Of a stretch of DNA of 64,000 nucleotides, positions 16,776-25,436 are shown piece by piece. The translations under genes and the position numbers were made by a program. The notes beneath the pieces were generated by a model, which was given only the letters and a program-made list of their open reading frames with translations, did not search any database and had not been told where the DNA came from. The DNA is taken from positions 682,001 through 746,000 of the forward strand of contig NZ_MDJD01000034.1 in the NCBI RefSeq assembly GCF_001747085.1, given 5' to 3'. Within the stretch, counting starts at the first letter, position 1. Each line of letters opens with the position of its first letter. This DNA comes from Flavivirga aquatica (GTDB lineage Bacteria; Bacteroidota; Bacteroidia; Flavobacteriales; Flavobacteriaceae).

Positions 16776-17360
16776 TTAATCTAATAACTTATGTATTTGT
16801 GCATACTGCAATAACACAATGGTTCTGGTATCTTGAATTTCGCCATTATTTAGCATTGTAATAACACTTTTAAAGGGCATTTCTAAAACTTCAATATCTT
16901 CATGTTCACTTTCTAAGCCTCCTCCTTCGTTTACCTTCATATCATCTGTATATTCACCTATAAAAAAGTGCATTTTTTCTGTTAAAACACCTGGAGATGA
17001 ATATGCTTCAAATACTTTTTTCACATCTTTTATTCTATACCCAACTTCCTCTTCGGTTTCTCTAATAATACAGTCTTCTGGATTGTCTTTATCTAGCATA
17101 CCTGCACAAATTTCAACTAAAAAACCATCTTTATTATCATTTAAATGAGTGGGCATTCTAAACTGCTTTGTTAAAATAATGGTTTTCTTTTGGGTATTGT
17201 ATAACAAAATACCGGCACCATCTCCTCTATCGTAAACTTCCCTATCCTGTGTAACCCAATTGCCGTTAGTTAATTGATAATCGAATGTGAGTTTTTTTAG
17301 AATATAGTAGTTATCCGATAATAGTTTACTTACTATATTTTTAATACGTTTAATTGCCAT
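16776..17360 (-). CDS. Nudix hydrolase, NudK-like
   Basis: Nudix-family pyrophosphatase of about 194 residues, closest in pattern to NudK (GDP-mannose and other nucleoside-diphosphate sugars). The Nudix box reads GMLDKDNPEDCI then RETEEEVGY, with Asn where the first Glu of the consensus is usual. The N-terminal WVTQDREVYDRGDGAGILLY and later YSSPGVLTEKMHFFIGEY fit NudK. I start at the ATG at 17360 (MAIKRIKN), which overlaps the AAA gene stop by 11 bases, rather than at the TTG at 17366. The overlap implies translational coupling, so its substrate may relate to the ATPase system. The substrate is not determinable here. Confidence 0.85.
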   Translation of the reverse strand: MAIKRIKNIVSKLLSDNYYILKKLTFDYQLTNGNWVTQDREVYDRGDGAGILLYNTQKKTIILTKQFRMPTHLNDNKDGFLVEICAGMLDKDNPEDCIIRETEEEVGYRIKDVKKVFEAYSSPGVLTEKMHFFIGEYTDDMKVNEGGGLESEHEDIEVLEMPFKSVITMLNNGEIQDTRTIVLLQYAQIHKLLD

Positions 17361-19314
17361 TTCCAAAGGTTTCTCTTGCCTTTAAATCTATATTCATTTG
17401 GTTTACTCTTGCATCTACTTTTCGTTTAAAATCTGTATCTGCTATAGTTGCTACGTTATCTAAATAACGAACAACTTCTTGTCTTCTAATTTCTGAAAAA
17501 TCTAAACCTTTCATATTTGCTTTCATTACTTCCTGAAGCATATTAAATTTGGTTTCGTAATTCTGTTTAAAATAAATTTCTGGATTTTCAAACCAATCTT
17601 CTTCTAAATTAAAATCGGTTAAACGTAATGATATTGCAGATTGAATATTTCTAATATCTCTTGAAGAGAAAAACGGAAATATACTCTGTATTTCTTTATA
17701 TAATGTTGCATAAAACAAATGGCTATTTGTTTTATGTTTTAGTTCTGCTTTATCGTAAGCCTCTAATACACGAACTTCTGATGGTTTTTCGATAGCACTT
17801 AAAATATCTCCCATATTTTTTGCTAAACCTTGATCTTGCAAAAACGTATAATCATTAGGACTTGCCATATTCACAAAATCTGGCATAGTCTCTTCTAATT
17901 TACGCCACCATAAGTGATCTTGATCTAAAAAATCGTGTTCTGTTCTAGCACCGTCTATTTTAAAACGACCTTGAACACGAGAAATCACGGCTTTATCTAA
18001 CATTTCTGGTAAATTGGTAAATAGACCTATAGAACTGTTTCCGTAGTTTACAGCATAAGCACCTTCTGTATATCTTAAAAAGACACCTATAACCTCTTTA
18101 ACACCTGCTGATACACCTTGAGATGTACGTTCTTGCAAGTTGTTTTCGGCATCATCTATTGGTGCAAAAATTAATTTTGATGGATCTTGTAAAGGCTTCA
18201 TCCATTCTACCATTTTTTCTGCCGATCCGCCTTGAAAGGTACTAATTAAAGTATCTGGCATGGGATGAAATAAAAATGGAATCTCTAAATTATCACAATG
18301 TTCTTTTAATCGTGTTGCAATAGCTGCAATAAGCATACTTTTTCCTGTTCCTGGAATTCCATACCCCATAAACACGGGCATGAAACCACCTAATTCTTGG
18401 AATGGGTTTTTCTTAGCTTCAAAATCGTAACTTAACATACGTTCTGTTAATCGGCGAGAAAAATGTTTTGCATCTCGATTACCTACAATTTGTTCGAACT
18501 CAATTTTATTAAATTCTACACTTTTTGCGGTTCCTGAAAAAACATTACTCCAACCTGAAATTGCAAATTCTGATTTTTCTAATTTATAAGTACGGTCTTC
18601 AATGGTTTCGGTATATTCTAAACTGCTTTTTCTAAGTTGTATTTCATCTATTAAAGCTTCAAAATATACAACTGCAAAATCAATTACATCTTTATCTGAG
18701 TTTACAATATCTGGATGCTCTAAATATTTATCAAAATAGAATAAACTACAAGCTATTCCTTTTAAAGGTGATAAGAAAGAAACTTCTGGAATGCCAGCAA
18801 ACTTCTGTTTCATCACACTTAAATCGTCTGATGCATGTGGTTTTAAATGATGTAATATATGGTATGCTGTAGAAAATAACATGAAAGCGGTTGCGGTATG
18901 CATTTTACTTTCAAATTCTCGTTTTCCATTAGAATCTAAAGTCGATTTACGTTCATTTAAAGCCGATAAACCTGAGGCATCATAATAACTTTCTTTAATC
19001 CAAATACCTAATGCCAATCCTTCTTGAACAGCATATAATGTCTCATTTAAACGTTTTGGTAAGGCTACAGAATCTGGCAACAATCGCTTTTTTAATGCTA
19101 GAATAGTTTTAGAGACTGATGTTATTTCTATTGCTCCACTTCCGTTATTTGCTCTTGATAGAAACAGCAATATAGATTCGTCTTTAGCATCTTTGTCTTT
19201 ATTTTTTGCTCTCTGGCCTTGCTCCCATTGTATACTTTTTAAATAGCCACTGGCTTCCTCTCGAAGCATATCTAATTCGTTAAGTTTTATTGGGAATGTT
19301 GAGTTATGTTCCAT
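17350..19314 (-). CDS. AAA+ family ATPase
   Basis: 654 residues. The N-terminal ~290 residues are helical and unassigned. The ATPase core follows: Walker A GYGIPGTGKSML (about 316-327), a pore-like IST-FQGGSAEKM segment, Walker B LIFAPIDDAEN (about 378-388, DD in place of the usual DE), and a sensor-1-like IGLFTNLPEML with a nearby arginine-rich SRVQGRFKIDGAR. After the core comes a helical C-terminus. It resembles protein-remodelling AAA+ proteins rather than a replication loader. It is flanked by the 353-residue gene (70-base gap) and the Nudix gene (overlap). It is probably the motor of the cluster; the client is unknown. Confidence 0.88.
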   Translation of the reverse strand: MEHNSTFPIKLNELDMLREEASGYLKSIQWEQGQRAKNKDKDAKDESILLFLSRANNGSGAIEITSVSKTILALKKRLLPDSVALPKRLNETLYAVQEGLALGIWIKESYYDASGLSALNERKSTLDSNGKREFESKMHTATAFMLFSTAYHILHHLKPHASDDLSVMKQKFAGIPEVSFLSPLKGIACSLFYFDKYLEHPDIVNSDKDVIDFAVVYFEALIDEIQLRKSSLEYTETIEDRTYKLEKSEFAISGWSNVFSGTAKSVEFNKIEFEQIVGNRDAKHFSRRLTERMLSYDFEAKKNPFQELGGFMPVFMGYGIPGTGKSMLIAAIATRLKEHCDNLEIPFLFHPMPDTLISTFQGGSAEKMVEWMKPLQDPSKLIFAPIDDAENNLQERTSQGVSAGVKEVIGVFLRYTEGAYAVNYGNSSIGLFTNLPEMLDKAVISRVQGRFKIDGARTEHDFLDQDHLWWRKLEETMPDFVNMASPNDYTFLQDQGLAKNMGDILSAIEKPSEVRVLEAYDKAELKHKTNSHLFYATLYKEIQSIFPFFSSRDIRNIQSAISLRLTDFNLEEDWFENPEIYFKQNYETKFNMLQEVMKANMKGLDFSEIRRQEVVRYLDNVATIADTDFKRKVDARVNQMNIDLKARETFGNGN

Positions 19315-19384
19315 GTATTAAATTAAAAATTGTAGGTAAAAGTTATAGGTTCTATTAATTAAAACTTCGAGATTCTATTTAAAT

Positions 19385-20446
19385 TCAACTCTTTTTTATT
19401 TCTAAGTTAGCTGTCTCAATTGGTGGTTTAGCTAATTTATTCATGAGTTTTGGTGTTTTATTATATAATAATTGGATAATTCTGTGCGGCGCTAATACAT
19501 AACGTTGCTTTAAAATATCATCCCACTTTTGTAGTATTTGTTTATTGAAAAAGCTGCCTTCTTTAAATTCGCTGTCTGATTTAACTTCTTCTACCTTTAA
19601 AGAAATGGCGTAAGATTCTAACAGTATTTCTTTCTTAGCAATACCTTCTAATAGAGTGTGCGTTATTTCGTTTTCATCTTTTGCAAAAACGTTGTGTATA
19701 GGTCCCAAATCTATACGTTTAATTAATTTAGGAGATACTTTGGGTAATTTTCTATCTATAGCATATGCCATAGTATCTAGAGCCATGTCTCTATCTGCAG
19801 TTGTTTTTAAAACATTGTAAATGTCGTCTTTATGTTCTTCAATTTTATTGCCATCGTAATTAAAATACATAAAGCAAATAAAGGGACGATTGTGAGATAC
19901 ATCGTAAAAACTCCAGCTCGTCATGTAATCTGCATCTATCTTTTTGGGTGCCTTTATAATTTTCCCTTGTACAAACCTGTTAAATATGTGTTCTTTATTT
20001 ACTGACGTATAGTAAATTATTGAGGCCGCTTGAAAAAGCTTGGCTTTTTTAATAGGTTCTTTTTTATGTAAAAGAGATTTTAAAAAAGATTCTTTTAGAG
20101 TGCTAATTGGTGTTAGTTTATCTAAATACTCATCGCGTAATTCTAAATCGTTAAATAAATATCTAAATTCTAGATAATTAGGAAGACCAGAATCTGTTAA
20201 ATCGACTTTCATATTATCCTCTTCATCATACATATATTTAATACGCATAGCTTCTATAGAGTATAATAAAAGGTCGCAATATTGCTTAAATAATAATACC
20301 TCTTGTTTATTACAAAGCTTTTGCTGTTGTACAGCAACAATAAGTTCTTTAAAAGTAAAATCAACCATTTTATGATAGAATACATAATGCTCTTTGGAAT
20401 CTAGTATTGCAGAATCTAATGGTGTTACTATGTGGTTTATGGACAT
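19385..20446 (-). CDS. Uncharacterised soluble protein of the AAA cluster
   Basis: 353 residues, no signal peptide, family not recognised. The composition is mixed and largely helical, with segments such as NYLEFRYLFNDLELRDEYLD and SWSFYDVSHNRPFICFMYFN, and a conserved-looking KRIDLGPIHNVFAKDENE (about 241-258). It lies directly upstream of the AAA+ ATPase with only 70 bases between them, so the two are very likely cotranscribed. It may be an adaptor or substrate-binding partner of the ATPase; nothing in the sequence decides this. Confidence 0.75.
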   Translation of the reverse strand: MSINHIVTPLDSAILDSKEHYVFYHKMVDFTFKELIVAVQQQKLCNKQEVLLFKQYCDLLLYSIEAMRIKYMYDEEDNMKVDLTDSGLPNYLEFRYLFNDLELRDEYLDKLTPISTLKESFLKSLLHKKEPIKKAKLFQAASIIYYTSVNKEHIFNRFVQGKIIKAPKKIDADYMTSWSFYDVSHNRPFICFMYFNYDGNKIEEHKDDIYNVLKTTADRDMALDTMAYAIDRKLPKVSPKLIKRIDLGPIHNVFAKDENEITHTLLEGIAKKEILLESYAISLKVEEVKSDSEFKEGSFFNKQILQKWDDILKQRYVLAPHRIIQLLYNKTPKLMNKLAKPPIETANLEIKKS

Positions 20447-20665
20447 TTATTTTAATTAAAAATGAACAATCAAAATTTAACAGATATTAATCAAATAGTT
20501 GTTGTATTAAATATTACAACATTGTTTATTTAACATGAATTTCACAAATACTATTTAAATAATACTTCTCCTTACGGATAGCTCAAGTTAAGAATTGAGG
20601 ACTTATCGGAACTACTTTCTGAGAACCTTCTAATTTCGTTCAAGATAAATTTACTAAAAGTTTAA

Positions 20666-20695
20666 CCTTCTTTTGCTTTTTTTAGCAAAAGAAGG
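20666..20695. repeat. Perfect 12-bp inverted repeat downstream of the coiled-coil gene
   Basis: CCTTCTTTTGCT (20666-20677) and AGCAAAAGAAGG (20684-20695) with a 6-base T/A loop. It lies 17 bases beyond the stop of the minus-strand gene at 20712, with no T run after it on that strand. It could protect the 3' end of the coiled-coil transcript or attenuate read-through into the rest of the cluster. The remainder of 20447-20711 holds no gene that I can see. Confidence 0.6.
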
Positions 20696-20711
20696 AAACA
20701 CTATAATTATT

Positions 20712-22061
20712 TTAAGACAATAAATCGTCTTCAGAGTCAGCAGGTTTTGGTTTTACTGCAGGCGCTCCTTTATCGCCTTCTCCAGAAGGTTGATTTGCAT
20801 CGGCTTTATAATAATCTTCGAAAAGTTCTTTCATATCGATACCATAACGCTCTGCAAAATTCTTTTGTATTTGACCATCTTTAGCTCTTATTTCTTGTAA
20901 AGCCTCTGCATAACTACTGTAAACACCTTGCATTACTTTTTCGTGTACTGGAATATTATCCATCATATCTTGACGTGCTTTTGCGCTTGCTGTATGCATA
21001 GATGCTAATGTTTCTCCAATATGCTCATCTGTTTTCACACCTAAATGTTCTAAAATAGCTGCAAATTCTTGATCTGTTCTAGCTTTTAAGGCAACTACAT
21101 AGCCATCATAATATTTTAAACGCTCTTCTGTATCAGACTTTAATTTAGCTCTATGTGTTTGCAAGTTGCTACGTAAAGATGTTAATACTTTAATTGTTAA
21201 ATTATGTTTATGTACAAAACTATCTTTAGAGGCTGCTAGAGTTGTATATGCGTTTTTAAGTCCTTCTAACTCTTCTACTTTTTGCTCTAAAGCGGTCATT
21301 TTACCAATAGATTCTGAGTATTCTGTAGATTGTTTATCTGCTATATCTTCTAATTCTTGACGTGCTTGTTTTAGTAAGGCATATTGTGCTTCTAGTTTTT
21401 CTTCTACTTCTTTCTTTTTCTCTAAAGCCTTGGTATGATTTTTAGAAGCTTCTACTATAGCGTCTTTTAATTTCTCTTCTACTTCTTTTATTTCTACTTC
21501 ACGGTTTTTTAATCGTGTTACTGCTGCTTGCGATTTATAAGATAGCTCACTTAACAGTGTTTGTATATCTGCACTTTCTATACGTTCTTGGAACATAGCT
21601 TTGGCTTTATTATCTGCCCCAGCTCTTACCTTTTCTGCTGTTTTAAGTGCTGCTTCTGCTTTTGCTATTTTACTTTTACGTCCCCAAAGGTTATTCCACC
21701 AGCTATCTGGTACTTTTTGAGCATCTTCTAATTCTATTTTTCCTCTTTCTACAGCTTTTTGAGCATCATCAATTACTTTTTGTTCTGTAGGGTTAAGGGC
21801 AGAGAATTTTTCAAAAATAATACCTACCTCGTCTTGATAATCTGTTAAATCTTTAATAGCATCTAAAAGGCTGGTTCTATCCTTTTCTGCCATATTTACT
21901 ACATCATCCAAAGTTGCGTTTAATATTTTTTGACGGCTCTCTGGATCATCTTCTTGAGACAGTTTAGATTTCATAGTGTCAATGGCTTTTCCCCAATTAA
22001 CGTCTACTTTTTCGGTTTTCTCGTTAGAATTAGTTTCTAGTAAATCAAAATCATCTGACAT
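20712..22061 (-). CDS. Long coiled-coil cytosolic protein (first gene of the AAA cluster)
   Basis: 449 residues without signal or membrane segment. Residues about 85-300 are almost continuous heptad-rich coiled coil (RGKIELEDAQKV, VEIKEVEEKLKDAI, KALEKKKEVEEKLEAQYALL), with a small break containing DSWWNNLWGRKSK (about 120-132). A helical domain follows, and the acidic C-terminus ends SEDDLLS after a proline/glycine-rich linker. It superficially resembles TelA-type toxic-anion-resistance proteins, but I cannot confirm that family. It leads the minus-strand run, separated by 265 bases and a hairpin from the next gene, so it may be produced in excess. Confidence 0.75.
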   Translation of the reverse strand: MSDDFDLLETNSNEKTEKVDVNWGKAIDTMKSKLSQEDDPESRQKILNATLDDVVNMAEKDRTSLLDAIKDLTDYQDEVGIIFEKFSALNPTEQKVIDDAQKAVERGKIELEDAQKVPDSWWNNLWGRKSKIAKAEAALKTAEKVRAGADNKAKAMFQERIESADIQTLLSELSYKSQAAVTRLKNREVEIKEVEEKLKDAIVEASKNHTKALEKKKEVEEKLEAQYALLKQARQELEDIADKQSTEYSESIGKMTALEQKVEELEGLKNAYTTLAASKDSFVHKHNLTIKVLTSLRSNLQTHRAKLKSDTEERLKYYDGYVVALKARTDQEFAAILEHLGVKTDEHIGETLASMHTASAKARQDMMDNIPVHEKVMQGVYSSYAEALQEIRAKDGQIQKNFAERYGIDMKELFEDYYKADANQPSGEGDKGAPAVKPKPADSEDDLLS

Positions 22062-22289
22062 TTTGTATATTTTTTTTTATTGTTCAAATATTAGGTAAGC
22101 AATTTCGTTAAAATATCTCAATTTTAAAAGCAAACAAATATTTACTTTCGAGAGATTACAACTACACATTCAACAAGTTACATTTAATTTATTTTGCTCA
22201 ATTTATTAGTATAAATAATTATATAAATGTTACATTATTTTACTCTTTTGTTAACTTTCTCTAAAAAAAGCTAATCAATATTCTAAAAA

Positions 22290-22319
22290 TTGTAAAACAA
22301 ATATTTTATTCTATATTTG
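22290..22319 (+). promoter_or_regulatory. Bacteroidetes-type promoter of the 79-aa membrane protein
   Basis: TTG (22290-22292), 19 bases, TATATTTG (22312-22319): an exact match to TTG-N19-TAnnTTTG, about 28 bases before the predicted start and 35 before the ATG at 22354. Confidence 0.8.
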
Positions 22320-22353
22320 GAAATCTATTAATCTAAATATCTCTCTTTAATTT

Positions 22354-22593
22354 ATGTCTATAAATCAGTTAACTTCAATTGTTTTAGGCTCCTCTTTAAT
22401 AAATAAATATAATATTTTGACTATACTTATTATAGTTATGGTCATTTTTGGAACCTTATTAATTTTTGGTATTAGAAAATCTTATAAACTAAAAAAAGAT
22501 AATGAACGATTAACTAATTTAAACACCTCAACTCTTAATAAAAAGGAAACGTATAAAGATTTTACTGAAGGACATATGTATGATAACAAATAA
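22354..22593 (+). CDS. Small single-pass membrane protein, conserved in Flavobacteriaceae
   Basis: 79 residues. One membrane segment (ILTILIIVMVIFGTLLIFGI, about 21-40) is followed by a basic stretch RKSYKLKKDNERL and a tail ending YKDFTEGHMYDNK, which I recognise as a recurring C-terminus of small flavobacterial proteins of unknown function. It has its own strong promoter and terminator, so it is a real and independently expressed gene. The conserved tail probably faces the cytoplasm next to the basic stretch. No function is known to me. Confidence 0.8.
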   Translation: MSINQLTSIVLGSSLINKYNILTILIIVMVIFGTLLIFGIRKSYKLKKDNERLTNLNTSTLNKKETYKDFTEGHMYDNK

Positions 22594-22623
22594 AAAATGC
22601 GCTCTTTTGGAGCGCATTTTTTA
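22593..22623. terminator. Bidirectional terminator
   Basis: AAAAAATGCGCTC / GAGCGCATTTTTT with a short loop, placed between the convergent 79-aa gene and ettA. A and T tracts on both sides let it serve both. Confidence 0.9.
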
Positions 22624-22629
22624 TTTACT

Positions 22630-24321
22630 TTATCTTACTAGTTTTTTATACTTTATCCGTTTAGGCATTAAATCTCCGCCCAATCGCTTTTTCTTATTTT
22701 CCTCATAATCTGAGAAGCTTCCTTCAAAGAAATAGACTTGAGAGTCTCCTTCGAAAGCTAAAATGTGTGTACAAATTCTATCTAAGAACCAACGGTCGTG
22801 ACTAATAACAACTGCACAACCTGCAAAATTTTCTAAACCTTCTTCTAAAGCTCTTAGTGTATTTACATCAAGATCATTTGTTGGCTCATCTAACAACAGT
22901 ACGTTTCCTTCTTCTTTAAGCGTCATAGCCAAATGCAAACGGTTACGCTCTCCTCCAGATAGAAGTTTTACTTTTTTATTTTGTTCTCCTCCAGAAAAAT
23001 TAAAACGACTTAAGTACGCTCTTGAGTTTACTTCTTTTCCTCCCATCATTATCAACTCTTGCTCATCACTAAAGTTTTGCCAAATGGTTTTTTCTGGATC
23101 TATATTGGAATGCTTTTGATCTACATAAGCTAATTTAGCTGTATCTCCAACTTTAAACTCCCCTTTATCTGGAGTTTCTTCTCCCATAATCATTCTAAAA
23201 ATAGTAGTTTTACCTGCACCATTAGGTCCAATAACGCCAACTATTCCTGCTTGTGGTAAGTTAAAATTTAAATCATCGTAAAGTAATTTATCATCATAAC
23301 CTTTTGCTACGCTAGAAGCTTCAATTACATTAGTTCCCAAACGTGGACCATTAGGAATGTATATCTCTAATTTTTCGTCAAGTTGTTTTTGATCTTGACT
23401 CATTAACTTATCGTAATTTTTTAAACGTGCTTTTTGCTTAGTTTGACGCCCTTTTGTTCCTTGACGAACCCAATCTAACTCACGCTCTAATGTTTTTTGA
23501 CGTTTAGAGGCTGTTTTACTTTCTTGAGCCATACGTTTAGATTTTTGATCTAACCATGACGAATAATTACCTTTCCAAGGGATACCTTCTCCTCTATCTA
23601 GCTCTAAAATCCATCCTGCTACGTTATCTAAGAAATATCTATCGTGGGTTACTGCGATTACTGTTCCTTTATATTGTGCTAAATGATGCTCTAACCAATG
23701 TACAGATTCGGCATCCAAGTGATTAGTTGGTTCATCTAATAATAACACATCTGGTTCTTGTAAAAGCAATCTACATAAAGCCACTCTACGTTTTTCTCCT
23801 CCAGATAATACACCTATTTTTTTATCGCCATCTGGTGTTCTTAAAGCATCCATAGCTATTTCAAGCTTCGTATCAAGTTCCCATGCTCCAGCTGCATCAA
23901 TTTCATCTTGAAGTTCTGCTTGACGATTCATTAACTTTTCCATCTTATCTGGATCAGAATAGACTTCTTCCAGACCAAACATATCGTTAATTTTATTGTA
24001 CTCTTCAAGGATAGCTACAGTTTCAGCAGCACCTTCACGTACTACTTCCATTACCGTTTTATCATCATCAAGCTTAGGCTCTTGCTCTAAATACCCTACT
24101 GAATAATCTTGTAAAAAAGTAACATCACCTTGAAAATTTTTATCAACGCCTGCTATAATTTTTAATAATGTAGATTTACCAGAACCATTAAGTCCTAAGA
24201 TTCCTATTTTCGCTCCATAAAAAAAGCTTAAATAAATATTCTTTAATACTGGCGTATTTGCACCTTGAAATGTCTTGGTTAAACCAGACATTGAGAAAAT
24301 TACTTTTTTATCGTCACTCAT
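22630..24321 (-). CDS. ettA: Energy-dependent translational throttle protein EttA (ABC-F)
   Basis: 563-residue ABC-F ATPase that binds the ribosomal E site and gates entry into elongation according to ATP/ADP levels. Two nucleotide-binding domains are complete: Walker A GLNGSGKST and GPNGAGKTT, signatures LSGGEKRRVAL and LSGGERNRLHL, Walker B VLLLDEPTNHLD and VLLLDEPTNDLD. The inter-domain linker holds the EttA-type arm and basic stretch (KGRQTKQKARLKNYDKL). The length and N-terminus (FSMSGLTKTFQG) match EttA rather than Uup or antibiotic-resistance ABC-F proteins. It is monocistronic and terminates at the shared hairpin. Confidence 0.95.
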   Translation of the reverse strand: MSDDKKVIFSMSGLTKTFQGANTPVLKNIYLSFFYGAKIGILGLNGSGKSTLLKIIAGVDKNFQGDVTFLQDYSVGYLEQEPKLDDDKTVMEVVREGAAETVAILEEYNKINDMFGLEEVYSDPDKMEKLMNRQAELQDEIDAAGAWELDTKLEIAMDALRTPDGDKKIGVLSGGEKRRVALCRLLLQEPDVLLLDEPTNHLDAESVHWLEHHLAQYKGTVIAVTHDRYFLDNVAGWILELDRGEGIPWKGNYSSWLDQKSKRMAQESKTASKRQKTLERELDWVRQGTKGRQTKQKARLKNYDKLMSQDQKQLDEKLEIYIPNGPRLGTNVIEASSVAKGYDDKLLYDDLNFNLPQAGIVGVIGPNGAGKTTIFRMIMGEETPDKGEFKVGDTAKLAYVDQKHSNIDPEKTIWQNFSDEQELIMMGGKEVNSRAYLSRFNFSGGEQNKKVKLLSGGERNRLHLAMTLKEEGNVLLLDEPTNDLDVNTLRALEEGLENFAGCAVVISHDRWFLDRICTHILAFEGDSQVYFFEGSFSDYEENKKKRLGGDLMPKRIKYKKLVR

Positions 24322-24411
24322 TGCTTTTTAATTATTTTCCTTAACCTATTTTTATTTTTTATTAAAACTACAGGTAATATTTTAGTGATGTAACTAAATA
24401 CTGTAAACGCT

Positions 24412-24594
24412 TTAAACGCGTCCTTTTAAAGCATTGAAAACCCATGCTACGGCAAAAAAGCCAATACCAACAGCTCCAAAGCCATACCCTGCCACATCAT
24501 CGTACCTAAAAGCTCCTAACGCTATTAATAAAAGGCCCATTAAAATCATTATCCATGTAGCCCAAGCTAAAACCGTATTTTTATTCATTGCCAT
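24412..24594 (-). CDS. CAL67264-type small membrane protein
   Basis: 60 residues (58 if the second ATG, at 24588, is used, giving MNKNTVLAWATW). Two hydrophobic segments, WATWIMILMGLLLIALGAF and YGFGAVGIGFFAVAWVF, are separated by a short RYDDVAG turn. This matches the small flavobacterial membrane family named after Gramella CAL67264. No function is known. It stands alone between ettA and the pirin operon. Confidence 0.8.
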   Translation of the reverse strand: MAMNKNTVLAWATWIMILMGLLLIALGAFRYDDVAGYGFGAVGIGFFAVAWVFNALKGRV

Positions 24595-24650
24595 AATCTA
24601 TTCTTATTTTTTGGTAATTAGTTTAAAGGCAAATATCGTAGTTTTTAAAT

Positions 24651-24679
24651 AAAAAAGCACCCGATTAGAGTGCTTTTTC
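24651..24679 (-). terminator. Terminator of the pirin operon
   Basis: AAAAAGCAC (24652-24660) and GTGCTTTTT (24670-24678) with a 9-base loop, followed on the minus strand by a T-rich run. It lies just beyond the stop at 24701. Confidence 0.85.
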
Positions 24680-24700
24680 CCATTAATCAATGATAAGATT

Positions 24701-25417
24701 TTAATTCATAGGTACTTCTATAATGATTATTTTAGAATTTTCATTTGCCTTAATAGAAATAGTTTCAATTTCTGAAACACCAATAGCGTCTTTTGATTTC
24801 AAAATAGCCTCATCAACTTTAACCTCGCCTTCAACAATAAACAAATAAAAACCATTGTTACTATCTTTAATAGTTAAGTCTATTGATTTTTCGGACTCTA
24901 AATTAGAACGATAAATATAAGCTTGCTGATTAATGGGCAACGCGTCTCCTTCCAGCTTATCTTTTGGAGCTACAACAGTTTGAAACTTGTTTTTTTGATT
25001 ATTAGAATGAAACTTTCTTTGCTCATAATTAGGTTCGACTCCCATCTCTTGAGGAACGATCCAGAGTTGTAAAAAGTTAACTTCATCTATTTTACTATCA
25101 TTAAATTCTGAATGTGTCAAACCTGTTCCTGCACTCATAACTTGTACTTCATCAACTTCTATAGCACGTGTATTCCCCATACTATCCTTATGTGATAATG
25201 CACCTTTTAATGGAATAGAAATAATTTCCATATTTTGATGTGGATGTGTACCAAACCCCATTTTAGGCTGCACAATATCATCATTTAAAACTCTAAGCGC
25301 TCCAAAATTCATACGTTCTGCATTTTGATAACTAGCAAAACTAAAAGTATGGTGTGATTTTAACCAACCGTGATTGGCAAATCCTCTGGTTTCTGATTTG
25401 TGAATTATTGTTTTCAT
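24701..25417 (-). CDS. Pirin family protein, YhhW-like (bicupin)
   Basis: 238 residues, cytosolic cupin protein of the YhhW/quercetin 2,3-dioxygenase-like branch of pirins. The N-terminal motif GFANHGWLKSHHTFSFA and the metal-binding set HPHQNMEIISIPLKG ... GTGLTHSEFN are clear, giving the usual three His and one Glu. The C-terminal cupin is less conserved, as is normal. It is the last gene of an operon with a second pirin, a MarR regulator and an FMN reductase, a grouping that suggests a response to electrophilic or redox-active aromatic compounds. The natural substrate is unknown. Confidence 0.9.
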   Translation of the reverse strand: MKTIIHKSETRGFANHGWLKSHHTFSFASYQNAERMNFGALRVLNDDIVQPKMGFGTHPHQNMEIISIPLKGALSHKDSMGNTRAIEVDEVQVMSAGTGLTHSEFNDSKIDEVNFLQLWIVPQEMGVEPNYEQRKFHSNNQKNKFQTVVAPKDKLEGDALPINQQAYIYRSNLESEKSIDLTIKDSNNGFYLFIVEGEVKVDEAILKSKDAIGVSEIETISIKANENSKIIIIEVPMN

Positions 25418-25436
25418 AACATACTTCTTTTTAATA

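Noticed and set aside
20712-22061. Assignment of the coiled-coil protein to the TelA toxic-anion-resistance family
   Set aside because: The similarity is limited to the general heptad composition; I could not point to TelA-specific motifs.
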